From the NCBI RefSeq assembly GCF_016741815.1, contig NZ_JAERRJ010000001.1, forward strand, positions 62,001 through 126,000: DNA of 64,000 nucleotides. Direction: 5' to 3'. The translations under genes and the position numbers were made by a program. The notes under the pieces are model-generated. The model did no database searches. It was not told the origin of the DNA and saw only the letters and a program-made list of their open reading frames with translations. The DNA is from Nocardia acididurans (lineage in GTDB: Bacteria; Actinomycetota; Actinomycetes; Mycobacteriales; Mycobacteriaceae). This document shows positions 17,083 to 30,849 of the stretch, one piece after another (the first letter of the stretch is position 1; each line of letters starts with the position of its first letter).

Positions 17083-19260
17083 TCAGGCGGGATCCAGGCG
17101 GATGGGGATGCCGTTGAGATTGGACATGCCCGCCAGATGTTCTATGTCGGCGGTGGCGGTGGACATGAGGTCGTTGGGGTTGGCGCCGCCCGCGGCGTTG
17201 GCCCGGCGCCAGCCGCCGCGGTGACCCCAGCCGTGGGGGATGGCGACGGTGCCGGGGGTCATGTCGTCGGTCAGCTGGGCGGTGACCTCGATGGAGCCGT
17301 GCGGGGAGGTCACGCGGCAGCGGTCGCCGGTGGAGATGCCTACTGAGGCCGCGTCTTCGGGGTTGATGCGGGCGGCGTGTTCGCGGTTGCCGCGCATGAG
17401 GGGTTCGGCATTGTGCATCCAGGAGTTGTGGGATTTCAGTTCGCGCATGCCGATGACGCGCAGGGGGTAGGCGGGGTCGGTGGGGATGGCGGTCAGGAAG
17501 CGGAGTTCGGCGAGGATTTCGGCGGGGGCCAGATGGACTCGATTGTCCTTGTGCTGCACCACGTCTCGAAGGACGCCGGTGGCGATGGCGTCGGCGAGGA
17601 CCAGGCCGTGCGGGTGGCGGCGGAGCTTGCGCAGGCTCAGGCCGCCGCGGCGGAGGCCGAAGAGGTCACCATAGGGGCCGGTGCGCAGGGCCAGGTCGAC
17701 CAGCAGCGGCGGGGTGGGGCGGACCTTGGAGCCGCCGGGGAGGTTGCGGCGGAGCGCGCCGAGCAGGCGGGCCGGAGTGCGGGCGGGGCCGAAGGCGAAG
17801 GGCTGCACGCCGATTCGGGTGGCGATGGCGTCGATGATCTGCCATTCCTCGCGGGCCTCGCCGTACGGTCGCACCACGCGCTCGGTGTACTGGGTGTACG
17901 GAGTCGGGGACAGGGCTGTGAACGGAAGCGGGATGTCGTCACGTTCCAGGAAGGTCGTGGCGGGGAGAATGTAGTCGGCGCCGCGATTGGTTTCGTTGAT
18001 GTACAGATCGATGGAAACGTGCAGGTCCAATTGCTTGATGGCGGAAGCCAATTCGCGCGGGTTGGGAACCGAGGAGACCGGGTTTCCGGCCGAGGTGAAC
18101 AGGGCGCGCAGGCGGCCGGGGCCGGGGGTGGTCATCTCCTTGGCCATGATGGCGGCCGGGAATGTGCCCAGCACATCGGGGAAATCGCCGATGCGGGAAC
18201 GGTTCTTGCCGTAGCCGATGAGGCCGAGGCGGGCGTTGAGCTCGGAGACGGCGACCAGTTCCTTGCCGAACACCACGCCGCCGGGGGCATCGAGGTTGCC
18301 GGTGACCAGGGCCAGCGCGTCGATGAGGAAGGCGACCAGGGTGGCGTGCCGCCCCAGGCAGGTGCCGGTGCGGCCGTAGACGGCGGCGGAGTCGGCGCGG
18401 GCCAGATCCCGGGCCAGGGCGCGGACGCGGTCGGGTTCCAGGCCGGTCACCTCGGCGGTGGCCTCGGGAGTGAATCGCGCTACCGCGCCGCGCAATTCGC
18501 TCGCACCGGAGGCCTGCCGCCGCAGGGCCTGCTCGTCCGCCAACCCTTCCTCGAAGATCACCTGCAACATCGCGGCGAGCAGCCAGGCGTCGGCGTCGGG
18601 CCGGATGCCGACGTGTTCGAACAGCCGCGCGGTCTCGGTGCGCCGTGGATCGACCACCACCACGCGCCCGCCGCGCCGGGGAATCGCGGTGAGCTTCTCC
18701 CGGATTCGCGGCACGCTCATCACACTGCCGTGCGACACAACGGGATTCGCGCCCAGCATGAGCAGGAAGTCGGTGCGGTCCAGATCCGGCACCGGCACGG
18801 AGATCAGTGACCCGTACAGCAGCTGACTGGCGACGAACCGGTTGTTCACGTCCTGCGATCCGGCGGAATACACATGCCGCAGCCCCGCTGCCAGCTGAAA
18901 TCCGACTATCCACAGGGTATGTGAATAAGAGAAGGAGGACGGATTGCCGAAATACCAGCCGAGGCTTTCCCTTCCGTGATCACGGATGAGCGCCCGCAGT
19001 CGCCCTCCGATGTCATCGAGCGCCTCGTCCCAGGACACCCGCTCGAATCCGTCGCCGGTGCGCCGCAGCGGATACAGCACCCGATCCGGATCGTTCTGGA
19101 TCTCGGTGAACGCGATCCCCTTCGGGCACGCGTTCCCCTGCGACAGCGGATGCTCCTTGTCGGCCCGCAGGCGCACCAGCCTGCCGTCCTCGACCGTGGC
19201 GATCAGGCCGCACAGCGGCTCGCAGATCCGGCAGTACGTGGGAATCTCGCGCTGGCTCAC
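17083..19260 (-). CDS. molybdopterin-dependent oxidoreductase (BisC/formate dehydrogenase-like)
   Basis: 725 residues from GTG 19260, which has GAGGG just upstream. Cys10, Cys13, Cys17 and Cys45 (YCRICEPLCG ... NACPKG) form a [4Fe-4S] site. The Mo-bis-MGD domains follow (WYFGNPSSFSYSH; GANPVVSHGS; ASGASELRGAV region) and the C-terminal pterin-binding domain ends with MSNLNGIPIRLDPA. No twin-arginine signal is visible, so it is cytoplasmic. Substrate unknown; relatives reduce S- or N-oxides or oxidise formate. It starts 4 nt after the mutT3 stop codon. This gene is absent between mutT3 and thiE in M. tuberculosis, so it is an insertion into a conserved block. Confidence 0.85.
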   Translation of the reverse strand: MSQREIPTYCRICEPLCGLIATVEDGRLVRLRADKEHPLSQGNACPKGIAFTEIQNDPDRVLYPLRRTGDGFERVSWDEALDDIGGRLRALIRDHGRESLGWYFGNPSSFSYSHTLWIVGFQLAAGLRHVYSAGSQDVNNRFVASQLLYGSLISVPVPDLDRTDFLLMLGANPVVSHGSVMSVPRIREKLTAIPRRGGRVVVVDPRRTETARLFEHVGIRPDADAWLLAAMLQVIFEEGLADEQALRRQASGASELRGAVARFTPEATAEVTGLEPDRVRALARDLARADSAAVYGRTGTCLGRHATLVAFLIDALALVTGNLDAPGGVVFGKELVAVSELNARLGLIGYGKNRSRIGDFPDVLGTFPAAIMAKEMTTPGPGRLRALFTSAGNPVSSVPNPRELASAIKQLDLHVSIDLYINETNRGADYILPATTFLERDDIPLPFTALSPTPYTQYTERVVRPYGEAREEWQIIDAIATRIGVQPFAFGPARTPARLLGALRRNLPGGSKVRPTPPLLVDLALRTGPYGDLFGLRRGGLSLRKLRRHPHGLVLADAIATGVLRDVVQHKDNRVHLAPAEILAELRFLTAIPTDPAYPLRVIGMRELKSHNSWMHNAEPLMRGNREHAARINPEDAASVGISTGDRCRVTSPHGSIEVTAQLTDDMTPGTVAIPHGWGHRGGWRRANAAGGANPNDLMSTATADIEHLAGMSNLNGIPIRLDPA

Positions 19261-19264
19261 GCCC

Positions 19265-19948
19265 TCAAGACAACACCTGCTCCAGAGTGAGCAACAACAC
19301 ATTTCCGGCCAATTCGGTCTGTTCCGAACCGGATTCGCCGGCTGCGAAGCGGGCCGTGTGCCCGTTTCCGTTGCCGCTCGCCTGCAACCACACGAACCCC
19401 CGATCGGCCAGATCCAGGGTGCGCGGCAATGCGGCCGCCACCGCCGTCGGATCGGCCAGGCCGTCCAGGGCCACATTCGTGGGCACCGCGCGCAGCGCCG
19501 GCCAGGCGAGCGCGAATCCGGGATGCAGCGGGCGGCCGTCCACCTCGTCCTCGGGCACCCACGCCAATTCCTTGCTCTCCAGATTCCCGCGGGTGCGCAG
19601 CCGATCGGCCGCATCGGCGATGACCGTGGTGTACGTCCACCCGCTGGGCGCGGTCGCGGTGACCCGGGATCCGCGCACCCGAATGGATCCGGCGACGATC
19701 CCGGCCTCCTCCTCGGCCTCCCGGACGGCCGCGTGCACGGTGGTCTCGTGGGAGTCGCGCGCGCCGCCCGGCAGCGCCCAGGTACCGCCCTGATGACTCC
19801 ACGCGGCCCGATGCTGCAGCAGCACGGCCGACCCGCCGCCGATCAGCGGGGCACGCAGCAACAAACCGGCAGCACCGAATCGACCCCACTGGCGGGTGCC
19901 GTCGGGACTCTCCGACCAGCCGTCCCCGTCACCACGCATACTTCGCAT
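19265..19948 (-). CDS. mutT3: Nudix hydrolase, MutT3-like
   Basis: 227 residues from ATG 19948, chosen because GAGG lies 6 nt upstream; the frame is open further up to a TTG at 20023, and ATG 19939 is an alternative. The Nudix box is complete: GGARDSHET...VREAEEEAGI, binding magnesium and the pyrophosphate. MutT-family enzymes hydrolyse oxidised nucleoside triphosphates; M. tuberculosis MutT3 lies in the same place, next to glnX. The last third (after residue 150) is extra to the Nudix fold, with a RTLDLADRGFVWLQ strand-like region. Confidence 0.88.
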   Translation of the reverse strand: MRSMRGDGDGWSESPDGTRQWGRFGAAGLLLRAPLIGGGSAVLLQHRAAWSHQGGTWALPGGARDSHETTVHAAVREAEEEAGIVAGSIRVRGSRVTATAPSGWTYTTVIADAADRLRTRGNLESKELAWVPEDEVDGRPLHPGFALAWPALRAVPTNVALDGLADPTAVAAALPRTLDLADRGFVWLQASGNGNGHTARFAAGESGSEQTELAGNVLLLTLEQVLS

Positions 19949-20021
19949 CCCATCCTCGGACCCCGCCGCGCCCCCGGCGGGTGTTCCCGCGTCACGGCCT
20001 CGGTACGTCCACAATAAGCTC

Positions 20022-20051
20022 AACCGAATACAACTAGTCGGTCGTTCGGTT
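20022..20051. promoter_or_regulatory. inverted repeat in the mutT3-glnX promoter region
   Basis: Arms AACCGAA (20022-20028) and TTCGGTT (20045-20051) separated by 16 bp, including CTAGTCGGTCG. They lie just upstream of the glnX ribosome site. The spacing of about two helical turns fits a dimeric regulator. No regulator is encoded nearby, so the site is only a candidate. Confidence 0.4.
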
Positions 20052-20071
20052 CTGGTCAGTGGGAGGTGAGC

Positions 20072-21396
20072 ATGGCTCGCACCGAGGAGTTGCGGCTCGA
20101 GGAGTTGTCCCCGCGCGCCGCGGCCGCCTCCCTCCGCGAACGCTTCGACACCGCCGAGATGCGGCTGTTCGCGCGCTCGTCACCGGCCAAACTGATCGTG
20201 ATGGGACTCGTCCTGCTGGGGCTGTGCGTCGCGGCGGGCGCGGTCACCGCGACGGCGGTCACCGACCGGCAACACGCCCTCGACGTGCTGCTGGATCAGG
20301 CCGAGCCGGACGCGTACTCGGCGCAGCGGCTGTACACCTCGCTGTCCATCGCGGACGCGTCGGCCGGGACGGCGTTCATCTCGGGCGGACTGGAACCCAA
20401 GGCCGTGCGCGACCGCTACACGCAGGCGCTCGGGGAGGCGTCGGCGGAACTGGTGACGCAGTCCGACCGCAGCGGCGGCGCGGACACCCACCTGCGGACC
20501 GGCATCGCCACCGGACTGCCCGTGTACGCCGGACTGGTCGAGACCGCACGCGCCAACAACCGGCTCGGCGAACCGGTCGGGGCCGCCTACCTCAGCGAAG
20601 CCTCCAACCTGATGCAGTCGACCATGCTGCCGATGGCGCAGGAGCTCCAGGAGCATCGGGCCTCGGCCATCACCGAAACCCAGCGCAATCACGTGCGGCC
20701 GCCGTGGCCGGCGATCGTGCTGCCGCTGCTCGCGGTGGGCGCGCTGACGGTGGCGCAGGTGTTCCTGTTCCGGCGCTGGCACCGGGTGCTCAATGCCGGG
20801 CTGCTGCTGGCCACCGCGACCATGGTGGTGCTGCTGTCCTGGACGGTGGTCGCCGGATTCATCTCGGCGGTGGACACCACGCACGCCCGCGACGACGGCA
20901 GCGTGCCGACCTCCGCGCTCACCGAGAGCCGAATCCTGGTGCAGCAGGCGCGCACCGCGGAAACGCTCAAACTGGTGCGACGGGATATGGGCGTCGAATA
21001 CGACCGCACCTTCGACGAGGCCACCACCCGGTTGAGCGAGATCCTCGGCAACTATCCGAGCGACGCGCCGGGCCACCGCGAAGTCTCCACCGCAACCGCG
21101 GCCCTGGACCGGTGGCGGGGCGCGCATCAGCGCATGAACGACGCGCTCTCACGGGGCGATTTCATCGGGGCGGGCGCGGTCGCCACCGGGAACGGGGCCA
21201 ATGAGGCCACCGCCCAGGTCGACGCACTGGACCGGGCCCTCGCGGACGGGATCGGCGATACACGATACGAATTGCGCGCCAATACTTCTCACGCGGCGCG
21301 GACGCTGGATCTACTCGCGCCGGGCGCGCTGGTGCTGAGCACGGCCGCCGCGGTACTCGTCGGGGTGGGCCTGTGGCCGCGGTTGAGGGAGTACCG

Positions 21397-21400
<4 letters not shown>
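20072..21400 (+). CDS. glnX: GlnX-like membrane sensor protein
   Basis: 442 residues from ATG 20072, behind a strong GGGAGGTG. It has four membrane helices (about 40-63, 210-233, 240-267, 412-435) enclosing two extracytoplasmic helical domains, as in M. tuberculosis GlnX (Rv0412c). In mycobacteria GlnX sits in the membrane between the extracytoplasmic amino-acid-binding lipoprotein GlnH and the kinase PknG, relaying aspartate/glutamate availability. The same three genes follow each other here, with a 4-nt glnX-glnH overlap and only 2 nt between glnH and pknG, so all three form one operon. Confidence 0.88.
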
Positions 21401-25235
<3,835 letters not shown>

Positions 25236-25398
25236 CCAAGCCACCATCACCAGTGCACGACTGGGTGTTCGCGACCCGCCTCGATTCTGGACTGACGGAG
25301 CGGGGGAGCGAAGCGGAGGAGCGGAGGAGGGAAGAATCGAGGTAACAGGGCCGCGAACCCGCCGCAGCGAAGCGGAGGCAATCAAATACAGCACACAA

Positions 25399-25506
25399 AA
25401 ACCCGTGCCGCGGCTGTGGAGGCATTCAGGGGCAGCCGAAATGCCTGCGGGACCGGCGAGGGAAGGTCAGCCCCAACCACAGCTGTGCGTATCGCGACAC
25501 GGGTTT
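25399..25506. ncRNA. candidate structured RNA, strand uncertain
   Basis: Nested complementary arms: AAACCCGTG (25399-25407) with CACGGGTTT (25498-25506); GCTGTGG (25413-25419) with CCACAGC (25477-25483); AGGCATT (25420-25426) with AATGCCT (25440-25446); GACC (25451-25454) with GGTC (25465-25468). The loop GGGGC near 25429-25433 could pair with GCCCC at 25469-25473, a possible pseudoknot. The whole is a closed three-way-junction fold of 108 nt. On the minus strand it ends in CACGGGTTTTTG, like a terminator; on the plus strand it is followed by the hairpin at 25536. It does not match any riboswitch or SRP RNA that I know. Confidence 0.5.
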
Positions 25507-25535
25507 CGGTGGACCGGAGGAACTGGCCCGGGGAA

Positions 25536-25563
25536 CACGATGCCCGAGTGATCGTGATGTTTT
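25536..25563 (+). terminator. hairpin terminator downstream of pknG
   Basis: CACGAT (25536-25541), a 9-nt loop, then ATCGTG (25551-25556), followed by ATGTTTT. It would end plus-strand transcripts from pknG or from the structured element just upstream, before they reach ackA. Confidence 0.5.
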
Positions 25564-25575
25564 CGTGAAGGCTGC

Positions 25576-26772
25576 TCAGCCCACCAGGGCGGCCGAGGCG
25601 CGGGCGATGGCGAGCTCCTCGTTGGTGGGGACCACCAGGACGGCCACCTCGGAGTCGTCGGGTGAGATGCGGCGCGCGGAGCGGTCTTTCGCGGTGTTGC
25701 GAGCCGGATCCACCTGAATGCCGAAGCGCTCCAGGTCTTTCAGGGCCGCGGCGCGGACCTTGGCGTCGTTCTCGCCGACCCCGGCGGTGAAGGTGATGGC
25801 GTCCACCCGGCCCAGTTCCACCAGGTACGCGCCGAGGTAGCGGCGCAGGCGGTGGATGTACACGTCGAAGGCGAGTTGTGCCGCACCGTCACCGGTTTCG
25901 ATGAGGCTGCCGAGCTCGCGGAAGTCGTTCACACCGGAGATGCCCTTGATTCCGGAGTTGCGGTTGAGCAGCGCGTCGACGTCGTCGACGTTCATATCGG
26001 CGGTGCGGATGAGATGGAACAGGATGCCGGGGTCCAGATCTCCCGAGCGGGTACCCATGACCAGGCCCTCCAGCGGGGTGAGCCCCATGGTGGTGTCCAC
26101 CGCGCGGCCACCGCGAATGGCGGAGGCGGACGCGCCGTTGCCCAGGTGCAGCACGATCTGATTCAGTTCGGAGCGATCGCGCCCCAGGAACTCCGCCACC
26201 CGCCCGGACACGTAGTCGTGCGAGGTGCCGTGGAAGCCGTACTTGCGGACGCCGTGCGCGGCAGCGACTTTCGCGTCGATCGCATAGGTCTTCGCGGCAT
26301 CCGGCAGGTGATGGAAGAACGCGGTGTCGAACACCGCCACCTGCGGGATGTCGGGCAGCAGCGCGCGAGCGCTCTCGATGCCCACCACGTTCGCCGGATT
26401 GTGCAGCGGCGCAAGGGAGGACAGATCCGAGATGGTCTCGACGACCGCGTCGGTGATGAGCGTCGGCTCGTAGAACACCTCGCCGCCGTGCACCACCCGG
26501 TGCCCGACCGCGCCCAGGTTCTCGTCGGCCAGATCGTGTCCGCTGGAGGTGAACAGGTCGAACACCAGCCGCAGGCCCGTGGCGTGATCGGGCACCGCGC
26601 CGTCGTGCGTGAAAGTCGTTCCGCCGCACTTGTGCTCGATGGTGGGCGAGCCGTCGCCGACGGGTTCGCCGATGCGCTGCACCACGCCGGAGGCCACGAC
26701 CTCCGCCGAATCCGCGTCCAGCAGCTGATATTTGATCGACGATGATCCCGAGTTGATCACCAGAACCTTCAC
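25576..26772 (-). CDS. ackA: acetate kinase
   Basis: 398 residues, the usual length. The N-terminal phosphate-binding strand [15 protein letters not shown], the [19 protein letters not shown] block and the C-terminal TAGVGEND are all diagnostic. It converts acetyl phosphate and ADP to acetate and ATP, reversibly. Overlaps the 3' end of pta by 4 nt; the pair interconverts acetyl-CoA and acetate. The same ackA-pta pair lies beside pknG in M. tuberculosis. Confidence 0.96.
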   Translation of the reverse strand: MKVLVINSGSSSIKYQLLDADSAEVVASGVVQRIGEPVGDGSPTIEHKCGGTTFTHDGAVPDHATGLRLVFDLFTSSGHDLADENLGAVGHRVVHGGEVFYEPTLITDAVVETISDLSSLAPLHNPANVVGIESARALLPDIPQVAVFDTAFFHHLPDAAKTYAIDAKVAAAHGVRKYGFHGTSHDYVSGRVAEFLGRDRSELNQIVLHLGNGASASAIRGGRAVDTTMGLTPLEGLVMGTRSGDLDPGILFHLIRTADMNVDDVDALLNRNSGIKGISGVNDFRELGSLIETGDGAAQLAFDVYIHRLRRYLGAYLVELGRVDAITFTAGVGENDAKVRAAALKDLERFGIQVDPARNTAKDRSARRISPDDSEVAVLVVPTNEELAIARASAALVG

Positions 26773-28850
26773 GACTTCGCCTCCTGCTGCGCCTGAATGG
26801 CGGTGATGGCCACGGTGTTCACGATGTCGGCGACCAGCGCGCCCCGCGACAGGTCGTTGACCGGCTTGCGCAGGCCCTGCAGCACCGGGCCGATGGCGAC
26901 CGCACCGGCGCTGCGCTGCACCGCCTTGTAGGTGTTGTTACCCGTATTCAGGTCCGGGAAGATGAACACCGTCGCTTTGCCCGCCACTTCGGAATTGGGC
27001 AGCTTGGTGCTCGCCACCGTCGGCTCGATCGCGGCGTCGTACTGAATCGGCCCCTCCACCAGCAGTTCCGGCGCCCGCTCGTGCACCAGTTTGGTGGCGG
27101 TGCGCACCTTGTCCACGTCCGCGCCGGACCCGGATTCGCCGGTCGAGTAGGACAGCATGGCCACTCGCTGATCGATGCCGAACTGGGCGGCGGTGCGCGC
27201 CGAGGAGATGGCGATATCGGCCAGCTGCTCCGAGGTCGGATCCGGTACGACGGCGCAATCGCCGTACACCAGAACACGATCCGCGAGGCACATGAGGAAC
27301 ACGCTCGACACCGTGGAGACACCGGGCTCGGTCTTGATGATCTCGAAGGACGGCCGGATGGTGTGCGCGGTGGTGTGCGCCGCACCCGACACCATGCCGT
27401 CCGCGACGCCCATCTGCACCATCATGGTGCCGAAATACGAGATGTCGGCCATGAATTCGCGGGCCCGGTCGACCGTCATGCCCTTGTGGGCGCGCAGCCG
27501 CGCGTACTCTTCGGCGAATTCGTCACGCAGCGGGCAGGTTCGGGGATCGAGCACCTCGGCGGCGTCGATGTTGACGCCGAGTTCGGCGGCGCGACCGCGC
27601 ACGGCGGCCTCGTCACCCAGGATGGTGAGATCCGCGATCTTGCGCTGCAGCACGCGTCCGGCGGCCCGCAGAATACGGTCGTCGTCGCCCTCAGGCAGCA
27701 CGATGCGCTTGCGATCGTTGCGCGCGCGCTCGATCAGCTGGTACTCGAACATCTGCGGCGTGACCACGCTCGGAATGGGAACTTCGATCTGCCGCAGCAG
27801 TTCTCGCGCGTCCACCCGCTCCTCCATGAGAGCGAGCGCGGTATCCACCTTGCGGATACTCGACAGCGACACCCGGCCCCGGGTGCGCGACACGGCCTTC
27901 GCCGTCTCGAAGGTGCCGAGGTTGGTGGACAGGATCGGCAGCTTCGGCTTCAACCCCTCCATCAACCGCTCGATGGTCGGCTTCGGCCGCATACCGCCGT
28001 TCATGATGATGCCCGCCAGCGACGGAAAACCCGCCGCCTCATGGGCATTCACCAGCGCCAGCAGCACGTCCGAGCGGTCGCCGGGCGTGATGACGGCCAT
28101 GCCCTCGCCCAGGCGTTCCAGAATGTGCTCGATGGTCATGGACCCGACGATCACCTCGAGCGCCTCGCGCTGCATGAGTTCCGGGTCGCCGCTGTAGATG
28201 TCACCGTGGATGGCCTGGCACAGCTCCTCCATGGTGGGCGCGGTGAGCAGCGGCACCTCGGGCAGCGCCCACGCCGGAACACCGCCCACCTTCAATGCGT
28301 CGGCGTCCTCGTCCAGCAGGGCGGGTTCGCAGCGGTTGGCGATGACGGCCACCAGCTTGGCGTGTTCGGCGTTGAGTTCGTTGGCGCACAGCTCGACCAG
28401 ATGGCTCAGGTCATTGGGCGAACGCCCGGCCCCGCGCACCACCAGCAACACCGGCGCGCCCAGGTTCACGGCGATGCGCGCGTTGTAGCGCAGCTCGCTC
28501 GGGCTGGCGACATCGGTGTAGTCGCTGCCCAGGATCAGCACGGCATCGCAGTGCTTGGCCATGTCGTGGTACCGCATCACGATCTCGCTGATGGCCGCGT
28601 CCGGATCGGCGTGCACCTGTTCGTAGTTGACGCCGATGGCCTGGTCGTAGTCCACATCCGCGGTGGAATGCTCCAGCAGCAGTTCCAGGATGTAGTCGCG
28701 CTCGGTGGCCGAGCGGGTTATGGGCCGGAACACGCCGACCCGCGGGGTGGTGGCGGCCAGCATCTGAAGGACGCCGAGCGCCACCGTCGACTTGCCGGTG
28801 TCGCCCTCTGAGGACGCGATGTACACGCTGGAAACCGGGGTGGCAGCCAT
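26769..28850 (-). CDS. pta: phosphate acetyltransferase, long form
   Basis: 693 residues from ATG 28850 ([22 protein letters not shown]); an open frame upstream is not protein-like. Three parts: a P-loop N-terminal domain related to dethiobiotin synthetase ([10 protein letters not shown]), a DRTGG domain around residues 215-330, and the C-terminal phosphotransacetylase domain ([35 protein letters not shown]). It makes acetyl phosphate from acetyl-CoA. The N-terminal domains in long forms are thought to sense metabolites such as NADH or pyruvate. Followed by ackA with a 4-nt overlap. Confidence 0.94.
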   Translation of the reverse strand: MAATPVSSVYIASSEGDTGKSTVALGVLQMLAATTPRVGVFRPITRSATERDYILELLLEHSTADVDYDQAIGVNYEQVHADPDAAISEIVMRYHDMAKHCDAVLILGSDYTDVASPSELRYNARIAVNLGAPVLLVVRGAGRSPNDLSHLVELCANELNAEHAKLVAVIANRCEPALLDEDADALKVGGVPAWALPEVPLLTAPTMEELCQAIHGDIYSGDPELMQREALEVIVGSMTIEHILERLGEGMAVITPGDRSDVLLALVNAHEAAGFPSLAGIIMNGGMRPKPTIERLMEGLKPKLPILSTNLGTFETAKAVSRTRGRVSLSSIRKVDTALALMEERVDARELLRQIEVPIPSVVTPQMFEYQLIERARNDRKRIVLPEGDDDRILRAAGRVLQRKIADLTILGDEAAVRGRAAELGVNIDAAEVLDPRTCPLRDEFAEEYARLRAHKGMTVDRAREFMADISYFGTMMVQMGVADGMVSGAAHTTAHTIRPSFEIIKTEPGVSTVSSVFLMCLADRVLVYGDCAVVPDPTSEQLADIAISSARTAAQFGIDQRVAMLSYSTGESGSGADVDKVRTATKLVHERAPELLVEGPIQYDAAIEPTVASTKLPNSEVAGKATVFIFPDLNTGNNTYKAVQRSAGAVAIGPVLQGLRKPVNDLSRGALVADIVNTVAITAIQAQQEAKS

Positions 28851-28950
28851 GATCGAAAGCGTACCGACAGGACAAACGTCCCACTGCGCGCAGCTCACCG
28901 ATGCGCGTTTCATCACAGGGTTCGCCGGGCGTCTGCCATAGGCTCCCGGC

Positions 28951-30849
28951 ATGATCGGAGCCTCCGGACTCGATTGGGGACACGAGGCGCTGCGCAGCCT
29001 CTGGTGGATCGCCAAGGCCTTCGCCATCACCGCGGTCATCTTCCTCGCGGGCACCGCCGCACTCGTCCGGTTCACCGAGTGGGGGCGGATGTTCTGGCGC
29101 ATCACGGGCGGCTACTTCACCGGACGGCAGAGCTGGCCCGCGTGGGGACTGTTCGCGGTGGTGCTGCTGCTGGCCGTGTACAGCGTGCGGATGACGGTGC
29201 TGGTCACCTACGTGTACAACGACCTGTTCACCTCGCTGCAGTTCGGCGTGCAGGCGCTCGTGGACGGCGGCGCGGGACCGGACACCGCGCACGCACGCGA
29301 GCTGTTCTGGCGGGCGCTCACCGTATTCGGGATCCTGTCCACCATCACCGTCACCATGGGCGTGGTCAGCTACTGGCTGCAGCAGGCCTTCCAAATCCAT
29401 TGGTGGACTTGGCTGAACACGCGCTACCTCGACGACTGGATGGCCGGTAAGGCGTACTACCGGACCCGGTTCATCGACAAGAGCATCGACAATGCCGACC
29501 AGCGCATCCAGCAGGACGTGTACGACTTCGTCGAGGGGTCGTACGCGCTGATCTTCGGCGGGTCGATCGGCCCGTACTCGGTCAGCGCCAACGGCGTGAT
29601 CGGCAGCGGGCTCACGCTGGTGTCGTTCACACCGATCCTGTGGCGGCTGTCCGGGCCGCTGGACGTGTTCGGCACGACCGTGCCCAAGGCGCTGGTGTTC
29701 GCGGCGTTCATCTGGATCGCACTGGCCACCGTGGTCGCGTTCTGGGTGGCGAATCCGCTGATCAAACTGAACTTCCTGTTCCAGCGGCGGTCCGCCGACT
29801 ACCGGTTCGCGCTCGTGCGGCTGCGCGAGAACGCCGAGAACGTGGCCTTCTACAACGGGGAGCGACAGGAGCGCAGCGGGCTCAACCTGCGGTTCTCGGC
29901 GGTCATCGCCAATGCCTGGGCGCGGGTGTACCGGCTGCTGCGCTTCTTCGGCTGGAATCTGGTGACGCAGCAGGTGGGCGGCATCTTCACCGTCCTGCTG
30001 CTCGGGCCGCGCGTGTTCGCCGGCACCACGACCCTCGGCGACCTGCAGCAGGCCACGAGCGCGTTCACGCAGGTGCAGAACGCGCTGTCGATGCCGCAGA
30101 TGTCGTATGCGGCGTTCACCTACTACCGGGCCACGCTCATCCGACTCGACGGGCTGCGGGAGGCCGATCACAAGGCGCGGGAATTGCCTGCCCTGGCAAC
30201 GGATTCGGTCACCGAGGGCCTGGAACTCGAAGCGGTGCGGGTGTGCAAGCCGGATGGGACAGTGCTCGTCGACGATCTGGCACTGCGGCTGGAACCCGGG
30301 GACGCACTCGTGATCAAGGGCGATTCCGGTGTCGGCAAAACCACGCTGCTCCGCAGCATCGGCGAATTGTGGCCTTATACAACGGGATCCGTGCGACGAC
30401 CGCTCGGGAACGACACCCTGTTCCTGTCGCAGCGACCGTATCTGCCGCTGGGGGATCTGCGCAGCGCCATCGCCTATCCGGGGGCCGCCGGCGCCCAGGA
30501 CGACGACACGGTGCGGGCGATCCTGCTCGAGGTCAACCTCGGCCACCTCGCCGACCGGCTGGACGAGGAAACCGATTGGGCGTCAACGCTTTCCCCGGGT
30601 GAACAGCAGCGCGTCGGGTTCGCCCGCATCCTGCTGCTGAAACCCAAGCTGGCCTTCCTCGACGAGGCCACCTCGTCGGTGGACGAGGGTCTCGAGTACA
30701 CCCTCTACCACCTGGTGCGCACGCAATCGCCGGACACCGTGCTGGTCAGCGTGGCGCATCGCAGCACGGTGGATCGGCATCACACCCAGCGCCTCCAATT
30801 GGAAGGCGCGGGCGCGTGGACGCTGACGCCCCTGCGGGTTTCGGCGTGA
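28951..30849 (+). CDS. SbmA/BacA-family ABC transporter with fused ATPase
   Basis: 632 residues. The N-terminal SbmA/BacA-like membrane domain carries about six helices, with the family segment HWWTWLNTRYLDDWMAGKAYYR near residue 150. The fused C-terminal ATPase carries Walker A GDSGVGKTT, signature LSPGEQQR and Walker B LAFLDEATSS. The closest known arrangement is M. tuberculosis Rv1819c, a half-transporter that dimerises and imports cobalamin and hydrophilic compounds such as bleomycin. Here it lies between pta and fgd1, which are adjacent in M. tuberculosis, so the gene has been inserted into that block. It ends directly against the fgd1 stop codon. Confidence 0.87.
   Translation: MIGASGLDWGHEALRSLWWIAKAFAITAVIFLAGTAALVRFTEWGRMFWRITGGYFTGRQSWPAWGLFAVVLLLAVYSVRMTVLVTYVYNDLFTSLQFGVQALVDGGAGPDTAHARELFWRALTVFGILSTITVTMGVVSYWLQQAFQIHWWTWLNTRYLDDWMAGKAYYRTRFIDKSIDNADQRIQQDVYDFVEGSYALIFGGSIGPYSVSANGVIGSGLTLVSFTPILWRLSGPLDVFGTTVPKALVFAAFIWIALATVVAFWVANPLIKLNFLFQRRSADYRFALVRLRENAENVAFYNGERQERSGLNLRFSAVIANAWARVYRLLRFFGWNLVTQQVGGIFTVLLLGPRVFAGTTTLGDLQQATSAFTQVQNALSMPQMSYAAFTYYRATLIRLDGLREADHKARELPALATDSVTEGLELEAVRVCKPDGTVLVDDLALRLEPGDALVIKGDSGVGKTTLLRSIGELWPYTTGSVRRPLGNDTLFLSQRPYLPLGDLRSAIAYPGAAGAQDDDTVRAILLEVNLGHLADRLDEETDWASTLSPGEQQRVGFARILLLKPKLAFLDEATSSVDEGLEYTLYHLVRTQSPDTVLVSVAHRSTVDRHHTQRLQLEGAGAWTLTPLRVSA

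Larger units (their letters stand above)
25236..25575. other. convergent pknG/ackA gap
   Basis: 340 bp between two 3' ends. The first 130 bp are purine-rich and repetitive (GGAGCGAAGCGGAGGAGCGGAGG, later GCAGCGAAGCGGAGG) without protein-coding character. The middle carries the nested structure at 25399-25506, the end a hairpin with a T-run at 25536-25563. Confidence 0.6.

Noticed and set aside
25399..25506. Considered as SRP RNA or 6C RNA
   Set aside because: The SRP core GGAAGG-AGCAG block and the two C-rich loops of 6C are absent.
28411..30546. A 711-codon minus-strand open frame opposite the BacA-like gene
   Set aside because: Composition is low-complexity and no motif appears, while the plus strand carries a full ABC transporter.
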